A stretch of 64,000 bases of DNA from positions 2,803,001 to 2,867,000 of the forward strand of contig NZ_CP014595.1 in assembly GCF_001687105.1 (NCBI RefSeq), given 5' to 3'. Below are positions 1 through 7,793 of this stretch, piece by piece. Each line of letters opens with the position of its first letter. The stretch's first letter is position 1. This DNA is from Salipiger sp. CCB-MM3. Lineage in GTDB: Bacteria; Pseudomonadota; Alphaproteobacteria; Rhodobacterales; Rhodobacteraceae. The notes beneath the pieces are model-generated. The model was not told the origin of the DNA. It made no database searches and was given only the letters and a program-made list of their open reading frames with translations. The translations under genes and the position numbers were made by a program.

Positions 1-582
1 TCGACGCCGCTCTTTCCCGAGGTCTGGGGCGATTGCACCGCCGCGCAGGAGGTCTGCCGCGCCGCGCCCGGCGGCGACAGCGAGGCGCATGGCGGCTTCG
101 AGGCGGATCAGCAGGCGCTCGATCTCGTCACTTTCTACAGTCGCAACCTTGCCGTGCCCGCGCGGCGCGATGCGGACGATCCGCAGGTGCTGCGCGGCAA
201 GCAGGTCTTTTACGAGACCGGCTGCCCGGCCTGCCACACCCCGAAATTCGTCACCCACCGGCTCGACGCCCGACCCGAGCAGAGCTTTCAGCTGATCTGG
301 CCCTATTCGGACATGCTGCTGCACGACATGGGCGAGGGGCTGGCCGACCACCGGCCCGAGGGCCGCGCCACGGGGCGCGAGTGGCGCACCGCGCCGCTCT
401 GGGGCATCGGCCTGACCGAACGGGTGAGCGGTCATACCACCTTCCTGCACGACGGACGGGCCCGCAGCCTGCTGGAGGCGATCCTCTGGCATGGCGGCGA
501 GGCCGAAACGCAGCGCGCGCGGGTGGTGTCCATGGCGCCGCCGGACCGCGCGGCCTTGATCCGATATCTGGAGAGTTTGTGA
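1..582 (+). CDS. Di-heme oxidoreductase (DUF1111/thiol oxidoreductase-like), C-terminal part
   Basis: The reading frame is open from the first base of the window, so the 5' part of the gene lies outside. One c-type heme site, CPACH, is visible at codons 75-79 of the fragment. It is followed by conserved text such as 'APLWGIGL', 'FLHDGRARSLLEAILWHGGE' and a terminal 'LIRYLESL', which is typical of the C-terminal cytochrome domain of the DUF1111 di-heme family. These are exported periplasmic proteins related to MauG/cytochrome c peroxidase. The stop codon is directly followed by the ATG of the imelysin gene, which implies translational coupling. The usual operon is imelysin, DUF1111, imelysin, DUF1513, a set linked to iron acquisition in Alphaproteobacteria. 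The iron role is inferred from family context. Confidence 0.85.
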   Translation, partial: STPLFPEVWGDCTAAQEVCRAAPGGDSEAHGGFEADQQALDLVTFYSRNLAVPARRDADDPQVLRGKQVFYETGCPACHTPKFVTHRLDARPEQSFQLIWPYSDMLLHDMGEGLADHRPEGRATGREWRTAPLWGIGLTERVSGHTTFLHDGRARSLLEAILWHGGEAETQRARVVSMAPPDRAALIRYLESL

Positions 583-1578
583 ATGAAACACCGTCTGACC
601 CTCTGCGCCGTGCTGGCCGCAGGTCCGCTTTGTGGCCCGCTTCACGCCGGGGTGCCCGAGGCGCTCTCCGAGCAGATCCTGCCCAGCTTCATGGCCTTCG
701 CCGAGGCCACTGGGACGCTGGCCGAGGCTGCCGAGCAAGATTGCACCGCCGCAAGCCTGCGCGATCCGTGGAACCACGCCTTCGATCGCTGGAACGCGCT
801 GGCCGACATTCACATCGGCCCGTCGGAGACCGGTGCGTTGCCGGTGGCCTTCTGGCCCGACAGCCGCGGCTTCACCCCCAAGACGCTGTCGCGCTTCATC
901 GCGTCCGAAGACCCGGTGGGCACCGACCCTGCCGCCTTTGCCGATGCCTCGATCGCGGTGCGCGGGCTCTACCCGCTGGAGTTCATGCTCTATGATGAGG
1001 AGTTCTCTGGCTACGCGCAGGGCAGCTACGCCTGCACGCTGGTGCAGACCATGACCCGGGATCTGGCGCGGCAGGCGGCAGCGCTCGAAACCGGCTGGAC
1101 CGAGAGCTTTGCCAATGTGCTGCTGACCGCCGGGGAAGAGGGCAACGCGACCTATCTCGCCGAGGATGAGGCGATGCGCGCGCTCTTCACGCAGGTGGTC
1201 TCGGGGCTCGAGTTCACCGCCGACACCCGCCTTGGCCGTCCCTTGGGCAGTTTCGAGCGCCCGCGTCCGACCCGCGCCGAGGCGTGGCGCTCGGGGCGCA
1301 GCCTGCGCAACGTGCTGCGCGATGCCGAAGGCGCCTATGCGCTCGCCAAGGCGCTGGCCGATTGGGAGATGCCGGTGACCGATGCCGCCATGGAGCAATT
1401 GCGCGAGGTGGCGAGCCGGGTCGAGGACCCCTCGTTCCAGCAGGTGGGCGATCCGTCGGAGCGTCTGCATGTGGAGATCGTCCAGCAGCAGGTGCGCGCG
1501 CTGAAGGACGCCATCGAGGCCGAACTGGGCGCGCCGCTCGGCATCGCCGCCGGGTTCAATTCCGCAGACGGAGACTGA
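583..1578 (+). CDS. Imelysin family (peptidase M75-like) periplasmic protein
   Basis: This 331-residue protein starts with a cleavable-looking signal peptide ending near 'GPLHAG' (residues 1-23), so it is probably periplasmic. It has the helical imelysin fold pattern, including 'DPWNHAFDRWNALADIHIGP', 'LPVAFWPDSRGFTP', and 'GLYPLEFMLYD' at about residue 129. Imelysin proteins carry a GxHxxE motif thought to bind metal. Here the motif reads GLYPLE, with Tyr in place of His. The ATG begins on the base after the upstream stop. Neighbours (DUF1111 before, DUF1513 after) are the standard iron-regulated partners of this family. It is not a proven peptidase, and most members are regarded as non-proteolytic iron-uptake components. 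Confidence 0.88.
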   Translation: MKHRLTLCAVLAAGPLCGPLHAGVPEALSEQILPSFMAFAEATGTLAEAAEQDCTAASLRDPWNHAFDRWNALADIHIGPSETGALPVAFWPDSRGFTPKTLSRFIASEDPVGTDPAAFADASIAVRGLYPLEFMLYDEEFSGYAQGSYACTLVQTMTRDLARQAAALETGWTESFANVLLTAGEEGNATYLAEDEAMRALFTQVVSGLEFTADTRLGRPLGSFERPRPTRAEAWRSGRSLRNVLRDAEGAYALAKALADWEMPVTDAAMEQLREVASRVEDPSFQQVGDPSERLHVEIVQQQVRALKDAIEAELGAPLGIAAGFNSADGD

Positions 1579-1582
1579 CGCC

Positions 1583-2659
1583 ATGACCACACGCCGCAGC
1601 TTTCTTGCCAGCCTGCTTGCCGTCTCTGCCGCGCCCGCGACGGGCTGGGCGGCGGTGGGTGATCCGGCCTATCTGGCCGCCGCGAAACAGGGTGACGGCA
1701 GCTTTACCCTGATCGGCCTGCGCGACGATGGGGCCGAGGCCTTTCGTGTGCCGCTGCCGGCGCGCGGCCATGCCGCCTGCGCCCACCCCAGCCGCGCCGA
1801 GGCCGTGGGCTTTGCCCGTCGTCCGGGCACCTATGCGCTGGTCATCGACTGCATCACCGGCGCGCTGCTGCACGAGCTGAGCGCCCCCGAGGGCCACAGT
1901 TTCAACGGCCATGGCGCGTTTTCCGCCGATGGCACCGTGCTTTTCACCTCCGAGCAGGAGGCCGAAGGCAGCGCCGGGCGGATCGGTATCTGGGACGTCG
2001 AGGCGGGCTACAAACGCGTCTCGGATTTCCCCACGCACGGCCTTGGTCCGCATGAGATGCGCCTGATGCCGGACGGGCAGAGCCTTGTGGTGGCCAATGG
2101 CGGCATTCAGACCGACGCATGGGACCGCACCAAGCTCAACATCGACAGCATGAAGCCGAACCTGTCGTATGTCGGCTTGAATGGCACGCTGATGGAGATG
2201 GTCGAACTGGAGGAGGACCTGCACCAGAACTCCATCCGCCACCTTGCGCTGCGCGCTGACGGGCTGGTGGGATTCTGTATGCAATGGCAGGGCGAGCCCG
2301 GCGCGGCGACGCCGCTTCTGGGGCTGCACCGCCGTGGTGAGGCGCCAGTGCTCTGCGAGGCACCGCTGGCCGACGAGCTGGCGATGAACGGCTATGCGGG
2401 CAGCGTCGCTTTCTCGGGAGACGGGCAGGAGATCGCCATCACCTCGCCGCGCGGCGGGCGCATCCACCGGTTCTCGGAGGCGGGCGCTTTCCTTGGCGCC
2501 GTGTCGCGGACCGATGTCTGCGGTCTGGCCACGCATGAGGGCGGCTATATCGCCAGCGACGGGCTTGGCGGGCTCATCGAACTGCGCGGAGATGCCCCGA
2601 GGGCGCTGCGCCGCGCCGAGGTGGCGTGGGACAATCATCTGGTGCGCATCGCGGGCTGA
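1583..2659 (+). CDS. DUF1513 domain-containing exported protein
   Basis: This 358-residue protein begins with a Tat-like signal peptide: 'TRRSFL' near residue 3, a hydrophobic stretch and an Ala-rich cleavage region near residue 25. The rest matches the DUF1513 family, which has a beta-propeller-like repeat pattern with segments such as 'GHSFNGHGAFSADG', 'GLGPHEMRLMPDG', 'VVANGGI' and 'NHLVRIAG' at the C-terminus. It starts four bases after the imelysin stop and is the last gene of this unit. Its biochemical role is unknown; family context places it with imelysin and the di-heme oxidoreductase in periplasmic iron handling. A GC-rich hairpin follows at 2666-2691. Confidence 0.87.
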   Translation: MTTRRSFLASLLAVSAAPATGWAAVGDPAYLAAAKQGDGSFTLIGLRDDGAEAFRVPLPARGHAACAHPSRAEAVGFARRPGTYALVIDCITGALLHELSAPEGHSFNGHGAFSADGTVLFTSEQEAEGSAGRIGIWDVEAGYKRVSDFPTHGLGPHEMRLMPDGQSLVVANGGIQTDAWDRTKLNIDSMKPNLSYVGLNGTLMEMVELEEDLHQNSIRHLALRADGLVGFCMQWQGEPGAATPLLGLHRRGEAPVLCEAPLADELAMNGYAGSVAFSGDGQEIAITSPRGGRIHRFSEAGAFLGAVSRTDVCGLATHEGGYIASDGLGGLIELRGDAPRALRRAEVAWDNHLVRIAG

Positions 2660-2665
2660 ACCCGG

Positions 2666-2691
2666 GCACCGGCATCGCAGGGTGCCGGTGC
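2666..2691 (+). terminator. Hairpin after the imelysin/DUF1513 operon
   Basis: An 8-bp perfect inverted repeat, GCACCGGC and GCCGGTGC, with a 10-base loop begins 7 bases after the DUF1513 stop. There is no run of T after it, so it may be a weak terminator or an mRNA 3'-end stabiliser. Confidence 0.45.
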
Positions 2692-2803
2692 TTCGTGCGG
2701 TATACAAAGGTATTCCGCTAATATACTGAAAACGCTTGCGTAATTTCTTTACTTCGCGGGGTGTGTGGCTACTGTCGGGAAAAAGACTCCCGGAGCCTGC
2801 ACT

Positions 2804-4093
2804 ATGCCGCCGATCCAAGACCACCCGCTGCGCTATCAGCTTGCCAATGAGTTGCATGCAAGGCCGTTCCCGGCGCTAGAGGCGCCATGCCGCGCCATCT
2901 ATCTGGCAATCAAACGGCCCAGCGATGCCGCCTCGCGCGATCGCAGCGCGGATCTGGCGCATCTCATCGACCTGCTTGATCGTCACGGCGCGCCGCATCC
3001 GCAGCCCGACGCCAAGCATTACTCGGGCAAGATCGGCAAGGCCGAGATCAAATGGGAACTGCACACCGAGTTCGTCACCTACACCGCCTTTCTGCCGGGG
3101 CTGGGCGACACGCCCTTTGATCCGCGCGACTTTGGCATCTTCCCCGAGGACTGGCTCGAGAAAGCCCCGGGCGTGCGGATGACCTCGGCAATGATCCGCA
3201 TCGCGCCGCGTCCCGCCGATCCCAACCAGATGAACGATGTCTTCAGCGATTGGTTCGTCGCCGACAGCGTGGCGGTCAGCCGAATGCTGGACGATGCGCT
3301 GGTGGTGGGCGGCGATTTCCGCATCGACCCGGCTGGGCATCAGCGCTTTGGCATCTTCGTCAGTCCCGGCGTCGGAGAGCGGCGGGTGGGCCGCGTGGTG
3401 CAGCGGATTTGCGAGATCGAGGTGTATAAGACCATGGCTATGCTCGGGTTTACCCGTGTCACCGCCATCCGCTCGGACCTGATCCGCATCGACGAGGATC
3501 TGACACGGCTGTCGACCCAGATGACCCATGGCGACACCCCCGAAGAGGACACATTGCGCGCGCTCCTGCGGGTGTCTTCCGAGCTAGAGACCGTGGCGGC
3601 GCAGAGCGCTTTCCGCCTCTCGGCCACGGCGGCCTATGAGGCGCTGGTGGGCCAGCGCATCGCGGTGCTGCGCGAAGAGCGCTTCGAGGGGCGGCAGACC
3701 TTCCGCGAGTTCATGGCGCGGCGCTTCGATCCCGCCATGCGCACGGTGAAAAGCAGCGAAAAGCAGCTTTCGGACATGTCGGCTCGCGCCATGCGCGCCG
3801 CCGAGCTTCTGCGCACGAGTGTGGAGGTCAAACGCTCCGCCCAGAACCAGGACATCCTTGCCAGCATGGACAAACGCGCCGACCAGCAGCTGCAACTGCA
3901 AACCACGGTCGAGGGGCTGTCGGTGGTCGCGATCTCTTACTACGCGGTCTCGCTGGTGGGCTATCTGCTCTATCCCGTCGCCGATGCGGTGGGCATCTCG
4001 AAGGGTATGCTGACCGCCATGTCGGTGCTGCCGGTGGTGCTGCTGGTCTGGCTGGGGATCCACCGCATCCGGCATAAGGTCGAAGGGCACTAG
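2804..4093 (+). CDS. DUF3422 domain membrane protein
   Basis: A 429-residue protein beginning 'MPPIQDHPLRYQLANELHAR', the usual DUF3422 N-terminus. An in-frame GTG at 2765 would add 13 poorly family-like residues, so the ATG at 2804 is preferred. Conserved family text includes 'ANELHARPFP', 'LHTEFVTYTAF' and 'HQRFGIFVSPGVGERRVGR'. The last ~55 residues contain two hydrophobic segments ('VVAISYYAVSLVGYLLYPVA' and 'MLTAMSVLPVVLLVWLGI') separated by a short loop. This gives a long soluble N-terminal region followed by a C-terminal transmembrane hairpin, an architecture reminiscent of CorA-type proteins (inference only). Function is unknown. It is preceded by an AT-richer 140-bp stretch likely to hold its promoter and followed by a terminator at 4098. 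Confidence 0.85.
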   Translation: MPPIQDHPLRYQLANELHARPFPALEAPCRAIYLAIKRPSDAASRDRSADLAHLIDLLDRHGAPHPQPDAKHYSGKIGKAEIKWELHTEFVTYTAFLPGLGDTPFDPRDFGIFPEDWLEKAPGVRMTSAMIRIAPRPADPNQMNDVFSDWFVADSVAVSRMLDDALVVGGDFRIDPAGHQRFGIFVSPGVGERRVGRVVQRICEIEVYKTMAMLGFTRVTAIRSDLIRIDEDLTRLSTQMTHGDTPEEDTLRALLRVSSELETVAAQSAFRLSATAAYEALVGQRIAVLREERFEGRQTFREFMARRFDPAMRTVKSSEKQLSDMSARAMRAAELLRTSVEVKRSAQNQDILASMDKRADQQLQLQTTVEGLSVVAISYYAVSLVGYLLYPVADAVGISKGMLTAMSVLPVVLLVWLGIHRIRHKVEGH

Positions 4094-4097
4094 CGCG

Positions 4098-4115
4098 CCG
4101 CCGCGGGCGGTTTTT
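4098..4115 (+). terminator. Rho-independent terminator after DUF3422 gene
   Basis: CCGCC-GCG-GGCGG stem-loop followed directly by TTTTT, five bases after the gene's stop codon. Confidence 0.75.
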
Positions 4116-4131
4116 CCTCGAAAGGTTGGCA

Positions 4132-4164
4132 CTTTCCCGCGCCTTGCGATAAAGCGCGGGAAAG
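4132..4164. promoter_or_regulatory. 11-bp perfect inverted repeat upstream of glycosyltransferase gene
   Basis: CTTTCCCGCGC and its exact complement GCGCGGGAAAG flank an 11-base spacer, ending 17 bases before the ATG at 4182. There is no T-run, so it is more likely an operator or a 5'-UTR hairpin that could occlude the ribosome site than a terminator. Its nature is inferred. Confidence 0.4.
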
Positions 4165-4181
4165 ACCGTTCGGAGGGCACC

Positions 4182-4976
4182 ATGCGCGCCAATATCTTCT
4201 GCATCAAATGGGGCACCGCCTTTGGGCCGGAATACGTCAACCGGCTGTATTCCGGCGTGCGGCGGCATATGGATCGCCCGGTGCGCTTCTTTTGCATGAC
4301 CGAACACGCCGAGGGGCTGCACCCGGATATCGAGATTATCGACCTGCCGGTCGAACCCTTTGCCGAGCCCATGGCCGCCGCGCTGGCCGTCGCCAACCGG
4401 CAGGGCGCTATGCGCAAGGTCTCGCTGTTCCGGCCCGGCCTCGTGCCCGATCTGGAAGGGCCGGTTCTGGGCTTTGATCTCGACGTCGTGATCACCGGCC
4501 CGCTGGGCGAAATTCACGATCTCGCGCCCGGCACCATCGCCATGCGCCACGACTGGACCGAGAAGCGCAAGGGGCGGCCCACCGGCCATGGCTCGGTGTT
4601 CCGTTTCGATCCGGCGCAGCATGGGTTCCTGTACGAAGACCTTGCCAAGGACGCCTATGCAGAGGTCGAAAAGGCCCGCGGATCAGAGCAGCGCTATACC
4701 TCGCACAAAGCGATGGATCGCGATGTTTTCACATATATCCCAGAGCCTTGGGTCGTGTCCTTCAAGTATGACTGCAATCCGTTTCCGGGCAATTGGCTGC
4801 ATGCGCCGCGCCTGCCGGAAGAGGCGCGCGTGGTCTGCTTTCATGGCCACCCGAAGATGTCCGAGGCGCTGGAGGGCTACAACGGCAGCCTGATCCGCCA
4901 TTCCAAACCCTGCGATTGGCTGCGCGAGCATTGGATCGACCGGGCACGCGCGGATCTCGGCCAAGACTGGGCCTGA
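4182..4976 (+). CDS. Glycosyltransferase-like protein
   Basis: A 264-residue soluble protein with features of an A-fold sugar-nucleotide glycosyltransferase. The N-terminus 'ANIFCIKWGTAFGPEYVNRL' resembles nucleotide-binding starts in GT8-like proteins, 'GFDLDVVITG' near residue 98 supplies a DxD-type metal/nucleotide motif, and 'VVCFHGHPKM' near residue 226 matches the C-terminal FHG-P-KP element common in this group. An upstream purine-rich stretch (CGGAGGG) is a good ribosome site. No acceptor can be named. It stands alone between a terminator and fabF. Family assignment is from motif recall, so the exact GT class is open. Confidence 0.7.
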   Translation: MRANIFCIKWGTAFGPEYVNRLYSGVRRHMDRPVRFFCMTEHAEGLHPDIEIIDLPVEPFAEPMAAALAVANRQGAMRKVSLFRPGLVPDLEGPVLGFDLDVVITGPLGEIHDLAPGTIAMRHDWTEKRKGRPTGHGSVFRFDPAQHGFLYEDLAKDAYAEVEKARGSEQRYTSHKAMDRDVFTYIPEPWVVSFKYDCNPFPGNWLHAPRLPEEARVVCFHGHPKMSEALEGYNGSLIRHSKPCDWLREHWIDRARADLGQDWA

Positions 4977-5069
4977 TCCTTCGGAAGATTAACCGTTATG
5001 CTTGCCGACTATGCCGCCCGCGCGGTAAGAGCGGCGTCAACATTACGAACTTGAGAGAGAGGCAGAGCA

Positions 5070-6329
5070 ATGCGTCGCGTTGTGGTTACCGGGCTGGGGC
5101 TTGTCACGCCGCTGGCGGATGGTGTCGAAAAGAGCTGGGAACGTATTCTTGACGGCCAGTCGGGCGCTGGCCCGATTCAAGGCTTCGATACCGAGGGGCT
5201 CACCACCACCTATGCCTGCGAAGTGCCGCTGGGTGACGGCTCGGACGGGACGTTCAATGCCGATGCCTATATGGAGCCGAAAGAGCAGCGCAAGGTCGAT
5301 ACCTTCATTCTCTTTGGTATGGCCGCCGCGCAGCAGGCGGTCGAGGATTCCGGCTGGACCCCCACCGAGAAAGAAGATCTGGAGCGCACCGGCGTTCTGA
5401 TCGGCTCGGGCATCGGTGGCCTCAACTCCATCGCAAACACCGCCGTGATGATGGAACAGAAGGGCCCGCGCCGCGTGTCGCCGTTCTTTGTGCCCGGCGC
5501 GCTGATCAACCTCATTTCGGGTCAGGTCTCGATCAAATACGGCTTCAAGGGTCCGAACCACTCGGTGGTCACCGCCTGCTCGACCGGCGCGCACGCCATC
5601 GGCGACGCGATGCGGCTGATCAAATACGGCGACGCCGACGTGATGGTCGCGGGCGGCGCCGAGGCGGCGATCTGCAAGATCGGCATCGCCGGGTTCAACG
5701 CCTGCAAGGCGCTGTCGACCAAGCGCGCCGACGATCCGCAGAAGGCCAGCCGTCCTTATGATGCCGACCGTGACGGTTTCGTCATGGGCGAGGGCGCGGG
5801 CATCGTCGTGCTCGAGGAATACGAGCACGCCAAGGCGCGCGGCGCGAAGATCTACGCTGAGGTCCTCGGCTACGGTCTGTCGGGCGACGCCTATCACATC
5901 ACCGCCCCCTCCGAGGATGGCGAGGGTGGCGAGCGCTCGATGCGCGCGGCGCTGAAATCCGCCGGGCTCGAGCCGTCGGACATCGACTACATCAACGCCC
6001 ACGGCACCTCGACCATGGCCGACACGATCGAGCTTGGCGCGGTGGAACGGCTGCTGGGCGATCACGCCAAGAACGTCACCATGTCGTCGACCAAATCGGC
6101 CACCGGCCACCTGCTGGGCGCCGCCGGTGCGATCGAGGCGATCTTCTCGATCCTCGCGATCCGCGATCAGGTCGCGCCGCCGACGATCAACCTCGACAAC
6201 CCGGCGGTGGAGACGCCCATCGATCTCGCCCCCAACGCCAAGCGCGCGCGCAAGGTGACCTACGCCCTGTCCAACAGCTTCGGCTTCGGCGGCACCAACG
6301 CGAGCGTGATCTTCGGGAAGGTCAGCTGA
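5070..6329 (+). CDS. fabF: 3-oxoacyl-[acyl-carrier-protein] synthase II
   Basis: A 419-residue condensing enzyme that elongates acyl-ACP with malonyl-ACP in type II fatty acid synthesis in the cytoplasm. The catalytic triad is visible: Cys170 in 'VTACSTGAHAIGDA', His311 in 'INAHGTSTMADTIE' and His347 in 'TKSATGHLLGAAGAIEA'. The C-terminus 'ALSNSFGFGGTNASVIFGK' is diagnostic. Length is normal for FabF (about 410-420). A purine-rich ribosome site (GAGAGAGAGG) precedes the ATG. The next gene, mltG, starts one base after the stop, so the two are probably co-transcribed. acpP, often the gene before fabF, is not immediately upstream here. Confidence 0.97.
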   Translation: MRRVVVTGLGLVTPLADGVEKSWERILDGQSGAGPIQGFDTEGLTTTYACEVPLGDGSDGTFNADAYMEPKEQRKVDTFILFGMAAAQQAVEDSGWTPTEKEDLERTGVLIGSGIGGLNSIANTAVMMEQKGPRRVSPFFVPGALINLISGQVSIKYGFKGPNHSVVTACSTGAHAIGDAMRLIKYGDADVMVAGGAEAAICKIGIAGFNACKALSTKRADDPQKASRPYDADRDGFVMGEGAGIVVLEEYEHAKARGAKIYAEVLGYGLSGDAYHITAPSEDGEGGERSMRAALKSAGLEPSDIDYINAHGTSTMADTIELGAVERLLGDHAKNVTMSSTKSATGHLLGAAGAIEAIFSILAIRDQVAPPTINLDNPAVETPIDLAPNAKRARKVTYALSNSFGFGGTNASVIFGKVS

Positions 6330-6330
6330 T

Positions 6331-7491
6331 ATGTGGCGCAACATCGCCTCCAACGCGATGACCTTTCTGGTGGTGCTGGTGTTCCTCGCCGGCGGGCTGC
6401 TGCTCTGGGCTCAGAACGAGTACAGCGCCGAGGGTCCGCTGGAGCAGCCCATGTGCCTGCAGGTCGAACGCGGCTCGAATTTCACCCGCGTCTCGCACGA
6501 TCTCGCGGAACAGGGCGCGATCAGCTCTGACATGATCTTCCGTCTCGGCGCCGACTATGGCGACAAGACCGATCTGCTCAAGGCCGGGTCCTATCTGGTG
6601 CCCGAGCATGCCTCGATGACGCAGATCACCGACATCGTCACCAAGGGCGGCGCGTCGACCTGTGGCACCGAGGTGGTCTATCGCATCGGCGTCAACAGCG
6701 CTGAGGTGCAGGTGCGCGAACTCGACCCCGAGACCGGCCGCTATGTGGAGCGCATCGAGTTCGACCCCGCCAGCGACGAGCCGCGCCCCGAAGGCTATGA
6801 GGCGATCAAATCCGAGGTCGGCACGCGCTTCCGCGTGGCGCTGGCCGAGGGTGTGACCAGCTGGAAAGTGGTCGAGGAACTGGGCCAGATCGACGTGCTC
6901 GACGGCGAGGTCGCCGAGCGTCCCGCCGAGGGCGCGCTTGCCCCCGACAGCTATGAGATCAGCCCCGGCGACAGCCGCGCCGATCTCATCGCGCGTATGG
7001 AGCAGGCGCAGGAGGCGATCCTCGCGCAGGCGTGGCAGAACCGCGCCGAGGGCGTGCCCTATGACAGCCCCGAAGAGGCGCTGATCATGGCGTCGATCGT
7101 CGAGAAGGAAACCGGTGTCGCCGAGGAGCGTCCGATGGTGGCTTCGGTCTTCGTCAACCGTATCGAGCGCGGCATGCGCCTGCAGACGGACCCGACGGTG
7201 ATCTACGGGCTGACCAATGGCGAAGGCGTGCTGGGCCGCGGGTTGCGCCAGTCCGAGCTGCGCAAAGAGACGCCGTACAACACCTATGTCATCGACGGCC
7301 TGCCGCCGACCCCGATCGCCAACCCGGGCCGCGCCAGCATCGAGGCGGCGCTGAACCCGGCGCAATCGGACTATGTGTACTTCGTGGCGGATGGATCGGG
7401 CGGCCATGCCTTTGCGGCGACGCTGGCCGAGCACAACCGCAACGTCGCCGCATGGCGCAAGATCGAAGCGGAGAAGGCTGAGGGCAACTGA
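6331..7491 (+). CDS. mltG: Endolytic murein transglycosylase MltG
   Basis: A 386-residue inner-membrane protein with an N-terminal anchor ('AMTFLVVLVFLAGGLLLWAQ', residues 7-26) and a periplasmic YceG/MltG domain. The catalytic Glu lies in 'MASIVEKETGVAEERP' around residue 258. Other family blocks are 'RLQTDPTVIYGL', 'YNTYVIDGLPPTPIANPG' and 'YFVADGSGGHAFAATLAEHN'. It cleaves nascent glycan strands and acts as a terminase of peptidoglycan polymerisation. The ATG follows the fabF stop after a single base, a conserved fabF-mltG pairing. A strong terminator lies 20 bases after the stop. Confidence 0.95.
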   Translation: MWRNIASNAMTFLVVLVFLAGGLLLWAQNEYSAEGPLEQPMCLQVERGSNFTRVSHDLAEQGAISSDMIFRLGADYGDKTDLLKAGSYLVPEHASMTQITDIVTKGGASTCGTEVVYRIGVNSAEVQVRELDPETGRYVERIEFDPASDEPRPEGYEAIKSEVGTRFRVALAEGVTSWKVVEELGQIDVLDGEVAERPAEGALAPDSYEISPGDSRADLIARMEQAQEAILAQAWQNRAEGVPYDSPEEALIMASIVEKETGVAEERPMVASVFVNRIERGMRLQTDPTVIYGLTNGEGVLGRGLRQSELRKETPYNTYVIDGLPPTPIANPGRASIEAALNPAQSDYVYFVADGSGGHAFAATLAEHNRNVAAWRKIEAEKAEGN

Positions 7492-7512
7492 GCACTCTCT
7501 GTCGGAAACAAG

Positions 7513-7542
7513 AAAAGGCCGGGCGCGATGCCCGGCCTTTTT
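7513..7542 (+). terminator. Rho-independent terminator after mltG
   Basis: A 12-base stem beginning AAAAGGCCGGGC, a 5-base loop (GCGAT), and the complement ending in CCTTTTT. The A-run on the 5' side means it could also act on the minus strand. Confidence 0.9.
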
Positions 7543-7575
7543 CGTTTTGGGGATGAGAGCACGGTATGAAAAACG

Positions 7576-7772
7576 CCCGGGATCAAGGCGAAGCCGCCGG
7601 GCGAGCGGTCGTTTATCGTGGCGCCATCGGTCCAAGCGCGATGGACGACGCCGTCCGGGCGGGCTGGCGCTTTGGCGACCTCGCCAAACGTTCGTATGTG
7701 CTTCGGATTTGGCGGGCATAAAGCGCGCATGTCATTGGTTGCGGCGCCACCCCACGGTCCGGCGCACGCACG
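7576..7772. repeat. Dispersed intergenic repeat, type A copy 1
   Basis: About 195 bases between the mltG terminator and the 3' end of rsmA share four ordered blocks with the copy at 44426-44581. These are ATCAAGGCGAAGCCGCCGGG (7582-7601, identical), a GGCGGGCTGGCGCTTTGGC block (7655-7676), ATAAAGCGCGCATGTCA (7718-7734) and GGCGCCACCCCA (7743-7754). The spacing between blocks varies. Both copies sit in a convergent gene junction. The minus strand of the first block reads PGGFALIPG, but the frame is not sustained between copies, so a nucleic-acid role is more likely than coding. This accounts for most of the gene-free stretch 7492-7793. Confidence 0.7.
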
Positions 7773-7793
7773 ACTGCCGTGGCTACTTTAAGT

